From Veillonellaceae bacterium (GTDB taxonomy: Bacteria > Bacillota > Negativicutes > Veillonellales > Dialisteraceae): 64,000 nucleotides of DNA. Position numbers and translations under genes: made by a program. The stretch is from NCBI GenBank assembly GCA_025992895.1, contig DAJPGA010000001.1, forward strand, positions 2,053,001-2,117,000. The letters run 5' to 3'. Shown here piece by piece: positions 52,846-62,692 of this stretch (positions are counted from its first letter, which is position 1; the number at the start of each line of letters is the position of its first letter). Under the pieces are notes generated by a model, which had not been told where the DNA came from, did no database searches, and saw nothing but the letters and a program-made list of their open reading frames with translations.

Positions 52846-53424
52846 TCAAAATTCAGGTACCGCAACACCTTTGCTAAGACCATAAGAAGTGAATTCGCCC
52901 TGGCCTTCTTCTTTCTTTTCTTCTTTTTTGATGAAAAGATTGAAGATTTGTCCTGTAGATAAGCTCTTTAGCTGAATGAAAGGAAGATCATACTTTTCTT
53001 CTCTTTGATTCAGCAGTTTAAATGCTTCCTTTTCAGTAACTTCAGGATGCCTTTTTGTATACCGGCGAGCTTTTCTCGCAATGGAGCTGTCCGGCTGGTA
53101 TCTGGTGAATTTTACGTAGCCTTTCACTTTGGATTTCGGTACTTCACGAATGCTTGTGATATGAACGTAATCACTCAATCGTCTCAGTGCTTTTTTCAGA
53201 TCCAGTTTTTTCAGATCTGCTTCTTCCGGTGCAAAAACTCTTGCCTTTTTCCCAATAGTTCCATCGGCATATTCAGGAAATGAGATTCCATAGATTTGTT
53301 TATGTTCTATATTTTCCCGTTCGGCGAATGCCAAATGAATCTGTGCATAGACTTTTGTCCAAAGGAAATCCGGTGGAATTTCAGCATCCGGAATCAATGT
53401 AATTTCTTGATAGTATTTCATCAT
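52846..53424 (-). CDS. cas6f: CRISPR endoribonuclease Cas6f (Csy4)
   Basis: A 192-residue protein that cuts pre-crRNA at the base of the repeat hairpin. EITLIPDAEIPPDFLWTKVY is the N-terminal strand/helix. His29/30 (YAQIHLAF, position depends on which of two ATGs is used) and Ser in LKSLSTGQIFNLF (~155) are the catalytic pair. The final FTSYGLSKG matches family C-termini. An arginine-rich helix (IARKARRYTKRHPE) contacts RNA. Six bases after cas7f. Confidence 0.96.
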   Translation of the reverse strand: MMKYYQEITLIPDAEIPPDFLWTKVYAQIHLAFAERENIEHKQIYGISFPEYADGTIGKKARVFAPEEADLKKLDLKKALRRLSDYVHITSIREVPKSKVKGYVKFTRYQPDSSIARKARRYTKRHPEVTEKEAFKLLNQREEKYDLPFIQLKSLSTGQIFNLFIKKEEKKEEGQGEFTSYGLSKGVAVPEF

Positions 53425-53430
53425 AATAAA

Positions 53431-54468
53431 TTACTCGTTATCGTTCTTGCCAAAGACACCGCCGCGTACCAAGACTGCCATGACATAGTTTTTATCATCA
53501 TCGGAATCAAGATCTACACCATTGGAATAATCATCGAAGAGTGTATAGAAGTCTTTCTTTTCTGTTGGTGTTCTGTAAGCAATGCCCATGTTTGTGACGG
53601 CGCCAAATGGTTCAGCAGCAATTGGTCCTGTCTCAATATCATCAAAGCTCGGATACCACGTATCAATTGTACGAATAGCGTTACCAAGTTTCTGAGAATG
53701 CATAGCCGCAATATCATTTACCTGATAAAGTACTTTGCTCTTTTTATCTTTACCCTCCACTTTGTCTTTATTCAGGATCATTTCTTCACTGGGATATACT
53801 TCCTGGCCCTGCCCTTCGAAAGCAAATGCCGTGACTTTCAGGAGAAGATAGTCTCTTCTTCCACAAAGCGCATCAGCAATGAGACCTGCCAGTTCTTCTA
53901 CATCATCAGAAGTAGCACCGAAATCTTTCAGAGAGAAATCGTATGCATTAAAGATCCATTCTTTTTCCACACCTTCTTCTTTCAAAACGGCAACATGGAC
54001 TTCAATTTTTTCTGCACCGACACGGTTTCTCCAGAGGAAACGGCCATTTGCAAGGTTCAGCGCATAGCGACGGGACAATTCCTTGAATCCATTTTCTGCA
54101 ATGAAATTTTCTCCCATTTTCTTGATGCTTTCATAATGCTTTGGTTCGCTGCAGGCACATGGATACTGAACGCCAGAGAGTACTTTGACTGTGAATTCAA
54201 GTTTTAACGTATCCTGATCTAAATTTAAAGAAGCACTGTCAACAGTTTGAGGATTAGCATTCTGAATCTTCTCGTTCAGTTTGGCTGGATCCCCTTTAAC
54301 TGCTTTCGTTTGGCGGTTAGAAACTGTGCCACGAACTGATTTTTCTTGAAGTCGGACTGGAACAGCTTTGTCGTTTCTGTCTTCCCATGTTGTTCCAAAC
54401 ATATAACCATCGGATACAACCAGTTTCTTTTCAAATGCAAGTACTTCCCCTTTATCTTTTTTTGCCAT
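53431..54468 (-). CDS. cas7f: Cascade backbone protein Cas7f (Csy3)
   Basis: A 345-residue Csy3: AFEKKLVVSDGYMFGTTWED at the start, SVRGTVSNR, ANPQTVDSASL, CACSEPKHYESI and GRFLWRNRVGAEKIEV. Six copies line the crRNA in the Csy complex. The ATG at 54468 follows GGGAGG; a 13-codon longer frame overlaps cas5f and is rejected. Length equals that of proteobacterial Csy3. Confidence 0.95.
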   Translation of the reverse strand: MAKKDKGEVLAFEKKLVVSDGYMFGTTWEDRNDKAVPVRLQEKSVRGTVSNRQTKAVKGDPAKLNEKIQNANPQTVDSASLNLDQDTLKLEFTVKVLSGVQYPCACSEPKHYESIKKMGENFIAENGFKELSRRYALNLANGRFLWRNRVGAEKIEVHVAVLKEEGVEKEWIFNAYDFSLKDFGATSDDVEELAGLIADALCGRRDYLLLKVTAFAFEGQGQEVYPSEEMILNKDKVEGKDKKSKVLYQVNDIAAMHSQKLGNAIRTIDTWYPSFDDIETGPIAAEPFGAVTNMGIAYRTPTEKKDFYTLFDDYSNGVDLDSDDDKNYVMAVLVRGGVFGKNDNE

Positions 54469-54485
54469 TTTATATTCCTCCCTAA

Positions 54486-55385
54486 TTAAATTTTCTGATT
54501 TCTGCAAAGATACAATTCTTGACTTTCATCGTAAGCATAACGCCACATCATATCGTCAATTGAATCAAAATGATATGGCATGCGGAATTCGCCAAGTGTT
54601 ACGACACTTTCTGCGAAACGATGCTGCGTTTCTTTATCACGCTGATTTCTGCAGATTCCTAGTGGTGATAACCCCTTAAAGCCTACAGCAATTGGGACGA
54701 TCCATCCTGTACCTTTTCTGGAATAATCCCACCCTGTAACCTTCCCGCTTTCATCTTTTCGTGCGCTCATATTGACTTTCGTATAGTCAAGTAGTGCATC
54801 AAGACCGTTGGCGCCATTTCCCATCTCCTGCTTCAGAATATCGCGTCTTTCAATGATGACATAGCCAGGCATGAGCCTACTTCTTAGATGGCGTACTTCA
54901 GCCAAATTATCTTCATTTGCAGCTTCTATACTAATACTTTGTATGCCATTGATGTCTCCACCTGCAATTTTCATCCGCCAGATTTCATTCCGAACTTTTT
55001 CCAGCAGAGTCTCTTTTTCATCAGCTTTAAAACCCTTCATCTCAATCAAAATAGAAACAACAAGATCAATGCGCGGTTCTTCAATGGCCGAGGGTCTGGT
55101 TCCATCTATTTTTAGTGGATTAGCTGTATTAACAATAGCATTTGCATAAGCACCTTTAAACACATGAAGTCTTGTTTTGTGGAAGCTGACTGCGACACCT
55201 GTAAAATGGATCTCTGAAAAACCAGTATCTTCTCCCTTTTTTCGCTCCAGACCACGAACCTTTCTTTCGAGAGCATGAACAGCTCCCAGCCATGCCGTCA
55301 TAGCAGGAACTCCGATCGTATATGTACTGCTCATCGCATTTGCGTTATGAATTTTCACTTTTCTAATCACAAGATATTTGCTCAT
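54486..55385 (-). CDS. cas5f: Cascade protein Cas5f (Csy2)
   Basis: A 299-residue Csy2: YLVIRKVKIHNANAMSSTYT and PAMTAWLGAVHALERKVR at the N-terminus, ending AYDESQELYLCRN. It binds the 5' handle and pairs with Csy1 at the PAM end. The start overlaps the csy1 stop by four bases. Confidence 0.93.
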   Translation of the reverse strand: MSKYLVIRKVKIHNANAMSSTYTIGVPAMTAWLGAVHALERKVRGLERKKGEDTGFSEIHFTGVAVSFHKTRLHVFKGAYANAIVNTANPLKIDGTRPSAIEEPRIDLVVSILIEMKGFKADEKETLLEKVRNEIWRMKIAGGDINGIQSISIEAANEDNLAEVRHLRSRLMPGYVIIERRDILKQEMGNGANGLDALLDYTKVNMSARKDESGKVTGWDYSRKGTGWIVPIAVGFKGLSPLGICRNQRDKETQHRFAESVVTLGEFRMPYHFDSIDDMMWRYAYDESQELYLCRNQKI

Positions 55386-56656
55386 AATCCCAGTCTCACC
55401 TCCTCACGCAGCTGATCATAAATGGCATTTCTGAAATAATCTGTCTCTGCATCGCCAAGAGCCACTTTTTGCTTCCCTTTTATTTTTTCATAGATATAGA
55501 TAATCCAGCGTGTGAAATCTTTGCTGACAGCTTCTATCCACTTGTCATCTTTTCTTTCGCTTTCGTATGCATTGTCAAGCCAGATTTTCTGGGAACGTGG
55601 AAGTTCATCATACTTTTCATCATCACTCCATCCAGAAGGATTCTCTTCACGAATTCTACCCGCTGTCATCATGGCAGTATCAATGATTCCTCCGATGATT
55701 CGATCCCTCTTATCTCTAATGTTTGCATTATTCCAATTGATTTTAAACAATGCGTGCAACCGGGATACGAATGACTTGTATTCTGAATACGGAACGGATT
55801 CTCTAAAGAAATTCCGCTTGGGAAGAATTAAATCCCGTTTATTTAGAACAGGGGGCATTGATGAAAGAAGATAAGCTTCTCCATGGTAAAGCTTATTGAG
55901 TCCACTGACGTTCTGCGGTTTTGTCCCGCCAAAGGTGATGACCGTCTTATCCCAGATATCGCTGCAGTCTTTTCCATAGTTTGGACTTTTAGACTGTTTA
56001 GAATCCATACAGTTTCTGCAAATTATATCCACCTTATTAAATAAAGTATATGACTCACTAGTACTGGGAAGAATAGTTAAAAGATGATACTCACCTTTAC
56101 CAATTGGGAAATAAACTTGTCTGAGATCTTTATCTGTATAACCTTCTGTACTTTTCTTAAGTCCCATAAACTGCTGGTACAAGTTTTCAGTGTCAAAACC
56201 AAACGTTTTAAGTTCATCAGCTTTTCCATCTCTATTTAAAATATGCTCAAAGATCGTTAAACCATCATTCATTTTATAAAGAAGAAGTGACGCTGATGTC
56301 ATGACCCCTGCAGATGTATACACAATATCGGTTTTGCTCTGAGTATTTTCTGTTGTTAAATATCCATCAGGACGTTCTTTCTCTTCAACATAGATATGAA
56401 CTTTACTATCTGGATTTGTAAACTTTCCAACGTGTGTCGCTAATGCGTACCCCAGTATTTCTGTATTAAAATGATCACTTACCCACTTGCTAATTTCTAT
56501 CTTCAAATCATCTTCATTAATGGACTCATCCAACAATTTTTTGTATTTTTCTGTCTCCTTCTTAGCCGCTTCCTTCTTAGCCGCTGCTTTGGCTTTAATT
56601 TCTAGAAATTCCGCAATTTCTCCCAAGTTTCTCCCTTCCTCTCTTTTTTTAAACAC
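55382..56656 (-). CDS. cas8f: Cascade large subunit Cas8f (Csy1)
   Basis: A 424-residue protein with an N-terminal lysine/alanine-rich helix (KAAAKKEAAKKETEKYKK). Family segments ATHVGKFTNPDSKVHIYV, FGGTKPQNVSGLNKLYHGEA (~245) and LLSSMPPVLNKRDL follow. It recognises the PAM and the crRNA 5' end. The GGTKPQN block is the most conserved part of Csy1. Confidence 0.95.
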   Translation of the reverse strand: MFKKREEGRNLGEIAEFLEIKAKAAAKKEAAKKETEKYKKLLDESINEDDLKIEISKWVSDHFNTEILGYALATHVGKFTNPDSKVHIYVEEKERPDGYLTTENTQSKTDIVYTSAGVMTSASLLLYKMNDGLTIFEHILNRDGKADELKTFGFDTENLYQQFMGLKKSTEGYTDKDLRQVYFPIGKGEYHLLTILPSTSESYTLFNKVDIICRNCMDSKQSKSPNYGKDCSDIWDKTVITFGGTKPQNVSGLNKLYHGEAYLLSSMPPVLNKRDLILPKRNFFRESVPYSEYKSFVSRLHALFKINWNNANIRDKRDRIIGGIIDTAMMTAGRIREENPSGWSDDEKYDELPRSQKIWLDNAYESERKDDKWIEAVSKDFTRWIIYIYEKIKGKQKVALGDAETDYFRNAIYDQLREEVRLGL

Positions 56657-59600
56657 GTGCTTTTGAAAATAATCCGAATTGATCAGAATAAAACCATTCT
56701 TTCTCTAAATTGTCAGGTATGATGATTTCTCCATACTTTTTAGACGTTTCTAAAAGAATTTCTTCTTCTTGTCTGGGGTCTGAATCATTTACATAATGTT
56801 CCAATGCGTCTTTATAATTCCTTTTCAGCCATAAGTTTTTCTCGATCCCATCCTCAAATTTTGGAAATGCTTCAATGCTTCTCTTTCTTCCCACGGAAAC
56901 AAATTCCTTATCTATATACTCGGAGAACTTGATTTTGTTATCTTCAAACAACACTGTCAGTTTGACGTCAGGATATGTCTTCTCTCTAAAATGATTAAAT
57001 TTCTGTGGCAATGCGGTCATCCACCAATACTCTTCATTCCAACCATTCATTGTCTTTGCTCCGCCGTTTTCTTTATCGTTGAAATCTTCCATTACTTTCT
57101 GCTCGAGATCAATTAAATTCGTTCTCCAGCTTAGCGGATCTTCTTTTCTAATACGCGGGATGGAATCAATCCTCTTTAAGACATCCTCTTTCAGAATATC
57201 TTTAAGATCATGACTTTCCAGCTTATTCTTTCCACTTTCATAGCCTGGATAAATAAATGCAGGTGACTTTCCATTTAATCCTCTTATATTCCATCGCATA
57301 ACGGCTATATTTTTCTTCTCAATATTCCCGCTCATGATTCTATGACGGAGGACTCGTCCGGCAAGCTGGATAATCGAACGATATGACGAAGGCTCAATCA
57401 CTGACCAATCCAGATCGTGATCCCTGCCTACTTCTTCTACTGGCGTTGCAACAATAATGAAAACGACATAATCTGTTGTTGCTTGATCAATATGTTTTCG
57501 GAGAACCGGATCCTTGATATCAACAGGCTCTCCATATAAAGTTTTCCTCTTCAATATATGGTCAAGGTATTTTTCCTGCTCATGACGAAGCAGTAAAATC
57601 TGCCGGCTGTGATAGGTCATAATACGCGGTGTTATATCATCTTTATCCCAATCCGTATTCTGCAGTAAGTACAAGCTGACTTTGACACAGGGTTCAATAT
57701 TTGCCATACGAACGACACCGATAGATACCTTTTTCCCTGTTTTCTTATCTACAACAAAATTCTCTTTAGAAAGACGGACAATTTGTCTCCGGATACTTTC
57801 AAAGTACGATTGCATCTTGCCAGATTTGGCAGCTCCAGTGTCTTCCCCGCAGTCAGCTATGTATCCCGACCTCCTTATTATTTGTCGTGTTAATTTAGCG
57901 ACGCGCTTTTCGATGAATGACTGATGAAATGCGCTATAGTCGGAATCATCATCTGTATTCATGAACTTCATCTCAGTTCGGAACTCATCACAGAGTACGA
58001 CACTGACACGCTTCTTTGAAATAAAGAAACTGTTCCTGCATTTCACACCGGCTATATAGGCACGGTACATACCTTCTGCCAGATCAGGAGGAATTGTCGC
58101 TGACGAAAGAACGACATTTCTTCCATACATTCCCGCCAGATGCACGAGCCGGGAAATGGCAGTCAGGTCTTTTTGCGCAAAGTCATCAATTTCATCGATA
58201 ACAAGGTCAGAGGACATCAGCCGGAGCATCGGAAGGATGAAGCGTCCGCCTCGGACTGTTTCCGTAGCCCCCATAATATGATCGATTGTCGCAACGAGAA
58301 CGGGTTTGTACAAGAAAGCACTGTTCTTATCTGCATCGATTCCTCTCGCAGGTTTGAAGAAAATATTCATGAAAGCTCGCTGCTCATCGTTCAAAGAGTC
58401 TTCATAAGCAAGCCCTTCAGCGAGAGATATATCTTCGCCGTCTTCATCTTCCATTGCTGATCGTTTTTCTTCCAGCTCCTTATCTCCTTCGTGAAGTTCC
58501 AGAACTGCTTTTGACCCGATCAATACAGCAAGGTCATCTTTGCTGAGTTTGATTCTTTCTCTGTACTCATCGCCGGTCTGCAGTGTCAGAGTACGGAGTC
58601 CTAGTGCCAGAATGTAACGCAGGGAATCGCCTCCCGGAGAAAGTGCTCTCATAATTTTTGCATTGGCAAAAGTTTTACCACATCCGGTACTTGCCATATT
58701 GATAACAAAAGATACCTGATCTTCTCCTCGAGCTTTCCGGAAATTTCGTATTGTCTCAGCCGCCTTATCTTGCCAAGAAAACTTTCCAGGGCTTCTCTTC
58801 TTCAAAGCTTTGACGTCATACGTCTTTTCCATCTCTTCCGCAAATCTAGGCAGCTGATGCGCTACGCGGAGTGCTTGATCTGAAACGCCCGTCACATGCT
58901 CCTCCAGAAACTGGTTCTTCTCAGATTTTCTTTTCTTATTCCTAAAAGAAAAGGTATTTGCCCAGAGATCTCTCGCTCCCCACTTCCCGTCGTCCTGCTT
59001 CGTATCACCATCAAGGGAAGAAAAATAATGGTCTCCCAAAACGAGTGCCAGACGAGCATTAAGCAGTATTTCACGGAAAGCAGGATCATAGTCAGGATTT
59101 TTCATGATCTGCTTCAAGGTATCGTAATCCTGAAGAAGTCTGCCAGTCCATTTCTTCAGATGCTTTTTCCAAATGTTTCCTTCATTCCAAAGTACCCCAT
59201 GAGAAAAGCGGAAACATTCCTGCCGCTTCTCTACAAAATCCGGATCATCATTTTCGTATCCCCATGATGATTTCAAACTTTTCATCATTTCATAAAAAGT
59301 TTCTCGTTTTTCATCTTCGTAAGCACGCCGGTCATCTTTCTTTAAATCCGGCAGTTTATGATGTGAAAGAATCAGCCAGGTGAGACATTCTGCGGCAGGC
59401 GGAAGCTTCTTTAGCTTCGTTACATCCGATTTCCCCGCTTTTGCTTCATTTTCCAAGATATTTAAAACAGTTTCTTCCTCAAATGTGCCATCAGCAAACT
59501 TTTTGAGCCAAGGTGTATCATCTTCAAAATCGCCTGATGCTTCTACGCATGCTTCAATCATCTTGCAGCTCATCCATTCGTGACGGAAGGGATCTCGCTC

Positions 59601-60023
59601 TTTCGTTCCTGCGCGCAGCTTCTTTTGAAAGAAATCCGAGGCTTTGCCCCAATCATGAAAAAGTCCCGCCAGACCTGCCAGCTCTTTAACGATCGGCAGG
59701 TACTGCCAATCATTCTCCCACTCACTGTGTATAATTTTCTTTTTCGTTGTATTAACGGGTACAGCACCTGAATCATTGAACTGACTCCTGTCGCCGACGA
59801 TCCACAATAAATCGCTTCTTGCCCTCGACCGGATCCAGTGGCAGGAAACTGCCGTATTTTTTGTCGCATTTCTCCGAAGCGCAGTCCGCACGGCTTCCAG
59901 ACCGTCTGCGGTAATAACAGTGCGCCAGGCGTCATCCCCGATTCTTTCCGCAAAGCTGTCCAAGATTGTACGGACCGTTTTCTGTGACTTGCCTGTGCTT
60001 CGGCTGATCAATAATACCATCAT
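56649..60023 (-). CDS. cas3f: Cas2-Cas3 fusion nuclease-helicase (Cas3f)
   Basis: An 1124-residue protein: N-terminal Cas2-like domain (~1-85), HD nuclease with GLFHDWGK (His123-Asp124), later RHEW and LSHHKLPD ligands. The SF2 helicase has Walker A ASTGCGKTFANAK (~455), DLVIDEIDDF (~620), VLSSATIPPDL and QLAGRVLRHR (~905). The fusion is diagnostic for I-F. It degrades targets and joins Cas1 for spacer acquisition. All key motifs are present, so it is probably active. Overlaps csy1 by eight bases and cas1 by four. Confidence 0.96.
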   Translation of the reverse strand: MMVLLISRSTGKSQKTVRTILDSFAERIGDDAWRTVITADGLEAVRTALRRNATKNTAVSCHWIRSRARSDLLWIVGDRSQFNDSGAVPVNTTKKKIIHSEWENDWQYLPIVKELAGLAGLFHDWGKASDFFQKKLRAGTKERDPFRHEWMSCKMIEACVEASGDFEDDTPWLKKFADGTFEEETVLNILENEAKAGKSDVTKLKKLPPAAECLTWLILSHHKLPDLKKDDRRAYEDEKRETFYEMMKSLKSSWGYENDDPDFVEKRQECFRFSHGVLWNEGNIWKKHLKKWTGRLLQDYDTLKQIMKNPDYDPAFREILLNARLALVLGDHYFSSLDGDTKQDDGKWGARDLWANTFSFRNKKRKSEKNQFLEEHVTGVSDQALRVAHQLPRFAEEMEKTYDVKALKKRSPGKFSWQDKAAETIRNFRKARGEDQVSFVINMASTGCGKTFANAKIMRALSPGGDSLRYILALGLRTLTLQTGDEYRERIKLSKDDLAVLIGSKAVLELHEGDKELEEKRSAMEDEDGEDISLAEGLAYEDSLNDEQRAFMNIFFKPARGIDADKNSAFLYKPVLVATIDHIMGATETVRGGRFILPMLRLMSSDLVIDEIDDFAQKDLTAISRLVHLAGMYGRNVVLSSATIPPDLAEGMYRAYIAGVKCRNSFFISKKRVSVVLCDEFRTEMKFMNTDDDSDYSAFHQSFIEKRVAKLTRQIIRRSGYIADCGEDTGAAKSGKMQSYFESIRRQIVRLSKENFVVDKKTGKKVSIGVVRMANIEPCVKVSLYLLQNTDWDKDDITPRIMTYHSRQILLLRHEQEKYLDHILKRKTLYGEPVDIKDPVLRKHIDQATTDYVVFIIVATPVEEVGRDHDLDWSVIEPSSYRSIIQLAGRVLRHRIMSGNIEKKNIAVMRWNIRGLNGKSPAFIYPGYESGKNKLESHDLKDILKEDVLKRIDSIPRIRKEDPLSWRTNLIDLEQKVMEDFNDKENGGAKTMNGWNEEYWWMTALPQKFNHFREKTYPDVKLTVLFEDNKIKFSEYIDKEFVSVGRKRSIEAFPKFEDGIEKNLWLKRNYKDALEHYVNDSDPRQEEEILLETSKKYGEIIIPDNLEKEWFYSDQFGLFSKARV

Positions 60024-60985
60024 AGGAAATCACCCGGCCCATATTTCAAACTACTGCGTTGGACGATTTCAAACATGTAATCCAGTGCTTTATGTTCTGT
60101 CAATTTATTCAGACATGTCATCCGGAAATGCTTGTCATCATCACCTCTAGCTGCTGAAATAAAACTCCAAGGCAGAATAATTGAGTCTTTGATCAGGTCT
60201 GCTACATCAAAGACAAGCGCACCGCGTCTTGTTTTACCATGCATGACCGCAAACCCATGCGGAATTCCCAGTACCCAGAGAGTGCAAGCTGCCAAACCAT
60301 AGGCAAGGTAGTTTCCATGATTCAGGAAGATGTTCGCTTCATCATCACCGTCATGATTCCTGGTAAAATCCGGAAGTCTGGTTCTCTTAGCTGCATATTT
60401 ATAGAGGGACTTGGTGAATTTTGCTTCTGACAGTAGCAGTTCCGTTACGTCTTTTGCACTGTCTATCTTACCTCTATAAACAGCAAGCGCTCTTTCGATT
60501 TCAGGATCGTCCGCATTGAAATTTTCCTCATGCAGATCCCTGTCTTTCCCCCATGTTTTTTCAAGGAAATCACATCTAGCTCTTTGGAAGTCTCTTGCCG
60601 TTTCGAGGCGTTTTTCTTTGTTCATCCAAAACGAGATCCATCCTTGCATATACTCCGTCGGACGATATTCGCTCTGCGGCATCATCCATTCAATATCCGT
60701 ACCGGCAAAAAGAGGCGTACCACCGCCCCCGCAAAATCCGATCATGACACCTGCAGAAGCAAGCACCCGGACAGCTGCCTGCGTCAAAGATGTACCGCTC
60801 CCCAAAAGAATGACCGTCGTATTGGCAACAGGAATATTCCAGAATAAATTTTCATCGCTGCTTTCAGTCAAGTAGACGACACGTCCATCCTTCTGCATGA
60901 CGCGGCATTTCTCAAGATAATAAATATTGGCACGTTTAGAATGCAGAATCGCTTTGTAATTCGATTTCTTCAGAATCTCTTTCAT
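60020..60985 (-). CDS. cas1: CRISPR integrase Cas1 (type I-F)
   Basis: A 321-residue Cas1: N-terminal beta domain with SSDENLFWNIPVANTTVILL and GSGTSLTQAAVRVLASAGV. The catalytic helical domain has an E-containing DEANIFLNHGNYLAYGLA (~206) and HGFAVMHGKTRRGALVFDVADL (~242-264), giving His and Asp. It integrates spacers with the Cas2-3 fusion. First gene of the operon; a minus-strand TATAAT at 61055-61060 may be its promoter. Confidence 0.95.
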   Translation of the reverse strand: MKEILKKSNYKAILHSKRANIYYLEKCRVMQKDGRVVYLTESSDENLFWNIPVANTTVILLGSGTSLTQAAVRVLASAGVMIGFCGGGGTPLFAGTDIEWMMPQSEYRPTEYMQGWISFWMNKEKRLETARDFQRARCDFLEKTWGKDRDLHEENFNADDPEIERALAVYRGKIDSAKDVTELLLSEAKFTKSLYKYAAKRTRLPDFTRNHDGDDEANIFLNHGNYLAYGLAACTLWVLGIPHGFAVMHGKTRRGALVFDVADLIKDSIILPWSFISAARGDDDKHFRMTCLNKLTEHKALDYMFEIVQRSSLKYGPGDFL

Positions 60986-61054
60986 CGCAGTTCCTCTTCG
61001 AAAAATGATTTATCTCTATATTTTTTATTTACGGATTTTTAATAAGTTGTTTTT

Positions 61055-61060
61055 ATTATA
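61055..61060 (-). promoter_or_regulatory. Possible cas operon -10 box
   Basis: Perfect TATAAT 70 bases before cas1 in AT-rich DNA; no convincing -35 at correct spacing (GTGACA and ATGACA occur at 11 and 21 bases). Confidence 0.35.
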
Positions 61061-61234
61061 ACAAATAAACATGTCACGCTTTGTCATAGGAATGTACTAT
61101 AAAAAACTTTTATGCCAGGCATTTCCTCTAACGCATGTCAAAGATAAAATTTTGTTTAACTGTCACAATTCAGTGTTTGTTCATGCTAAAATATAGAAAA
61201 GAATCAATACAGATTTTGCAAGGAGGCGAGCGGG

Positions 61235-61876
61235 ATGAAGAAGCGGTTTATTTTGGATATGACGATGCTGTTTGTATTTCTGATTGTTGTCGGGAACAAG
61301 CCGCTTGGAAATTATTGGCATGAGACTTTGGGCATGGTGCTTTTTGTTCTGGTCTTTTTGCACAATTACTGGAACAGGCAGTGGTACAAGTCTTTGAGTA
61401 AAGGGTCCTGGGGACTGGAGAGGAAGTATACGGCTGCGGTGGACGGGCTTTTGATTGTTTCTTTCCTGGCCGTTCTTGTGACAGCCCCGTTTATTTCCCG
61501 CTCTTATTCTCTTGGTTTCAATATTCATTTTCTCGAGGGCATTCATAAGGCGGGCGGTGCTCTTATGCTGGCGGCCATCGGGCTACATTTGGGGATTCAC
61601 TGGGCGATTTTGAAGCCTCGTTTTGTGAATGGTCTCCATCTTGCTAATGTCTCGGCGGCAGGGATGATTATCCGGCTTGTGGTTCTTGCTGTGGTGCTTG
61701 GCGCCATTTACTTTATCCTCCCCTCGGGGACGCGTCCGAATCTGAATCCTTCCGGCGTGTATATCGGTATGCTTGGCCATCTGGTCGATGTCATCGGTAT
61801 TGCGGCTGTGTCTTACTTCATTCAGATGCATTTAAGGAAATTGGGACGGAAAGCGCCGGCGAAACCCCTGCGTTAA
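61235..61876 (+). CDS. DUF4405 cytochrome-like membrane protein 1
   Basis: A 213-residue integral membrane protein with about five helices. HETLGMVLFVLVFLHNYWNRQWYKSL (~30-55) and HKAGGALMLAAIGLHLGIHW (~108-127) supply His residues spaced as haem ligands in DUF4405 (flavinylation-associated cytochrome) proteins. It probably carries electrons across the membrane. AGGAGG at eight bases before the ATG. An adjacent paralog suggests a pair; no flavin partner is within view. Confidence 0.8.
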   Translation: MKKRFILDMTMLFVFLIVVGNKPLGNYWHETLGMVLFVLVFLHNYWNRQWYKSLSKGSWGLERKYTAAVDGLLIVSFLAVLVTAPFISRSYSLGFNIHFLEGIHKAGGALMLAAIGLHLGIHWAILKPRFVNGLHLANVSAAGMIIRLVVLAVVLGAIYFILPSGTRPNLNPSGVYIGMLGHLVDVIGIAAVSYFIQMHLRKLGRKAPAKPLR

Positions 61877-62020
61877 CTAAATAATGAGGCGCCCTCTGCG
61901 GCGCCTTTTTTATTTTCATTCCCATACATTTCTTCTATAGTTTCTCTGTCATATTTCGCATTTCACATGGCATCTTTCCGCATGCTAAAATAAGGAAAAG
62001 AGGTTTTCGGGAGGTTGATT

Positions 62021-62692
62021 ATGAAGCTTCGTATGCTTGTAGCCACGGTGATGCTCGTCATGTTCCTCGCGATTCTGGATTACCGCCAGATCGGGAGTTC
62101 GAATCATGAAATCTTCGGTATGATTTTCTTCGTCATCGTTATTTTCCATAATTATTTGAACCGGCAGTGGTACAAGTCTCTTCCGCGCGGGCGCTGGAAC
62201 TGGGACAGGCGGTTCACGTTTCTGATCGATGTCATCCTCATCGGCTCATTCCTGGCCGTCATGATCACGGCGCCGCTGATTTCTTACAAGCTGTCGCTGG
62301 ATGTCAATGCACCGCTCATCGTCCACAGGATCCACCGGATCGGCGGTTATGTGATGCTCGTTGCCATCGGGCTGCACCTGGGGATCCACTGGAGTGCGCT
62401 TCTTCCTCGTTTCAAGAAGGCTCTCCACTTAGGGAATACGATTACGGTTTCTATTTTCCTTAAGGTGCTTGCCGTGGCACTGGCTGCTGCAGGAATTTAC
62501 TTCTCGTTTGGATTCCATATTGGAAATCGTATTTTCCTGCTTCCTGTCACGGGGACGCGTATGCGTGCGCCGAATGTGCCTGCTTTCGCTCTCGCCCATC
62601 TGACGATTGCGATTCTCTATGCGGAAATTTCCTATTACATGCAGAAGTTCATCAAGTCGAGAGAAAGGAAACCAAGACCGGTCAAGAAATAA
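62021..62692 (+). CDS. DUF4405 cytochrome-like membrane protein 2
   Basis: A 223-residue paralog of the preceding gene: NHEIFGMIFFVIVIFHNYLN and HRIGGYVMLVAIGLHLGIHW align with it, His residues conserved. A slightly longer loop (~170-190) precedes the last helix. The ATG at 62021 follows GGGAGG. Both genes are preceded by a TGCTAAAAT extended -10 sequence, so each may be transcribed separately. Confidence 0.8.
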   Translation: MKLRMLVATVMLVMFLAILDYRQIGSSNHEIFGMIFFVIVIFHNYLNRQWYKSLPRGRWNWDRRFTFLIDVILIGSFLAVMITAPLISYKLSLDVNAPLIVHRIHRIGGYVMLVAIGLHLGIHWSALLPRFKKALHLGNTITVSIFLKVLAVALAAAGIYFSFGFHIGNRIFLLPVTGTRMRAPNVPAFALAHLTIAILYAEISYYMQKFIKSRERKPRPVKK

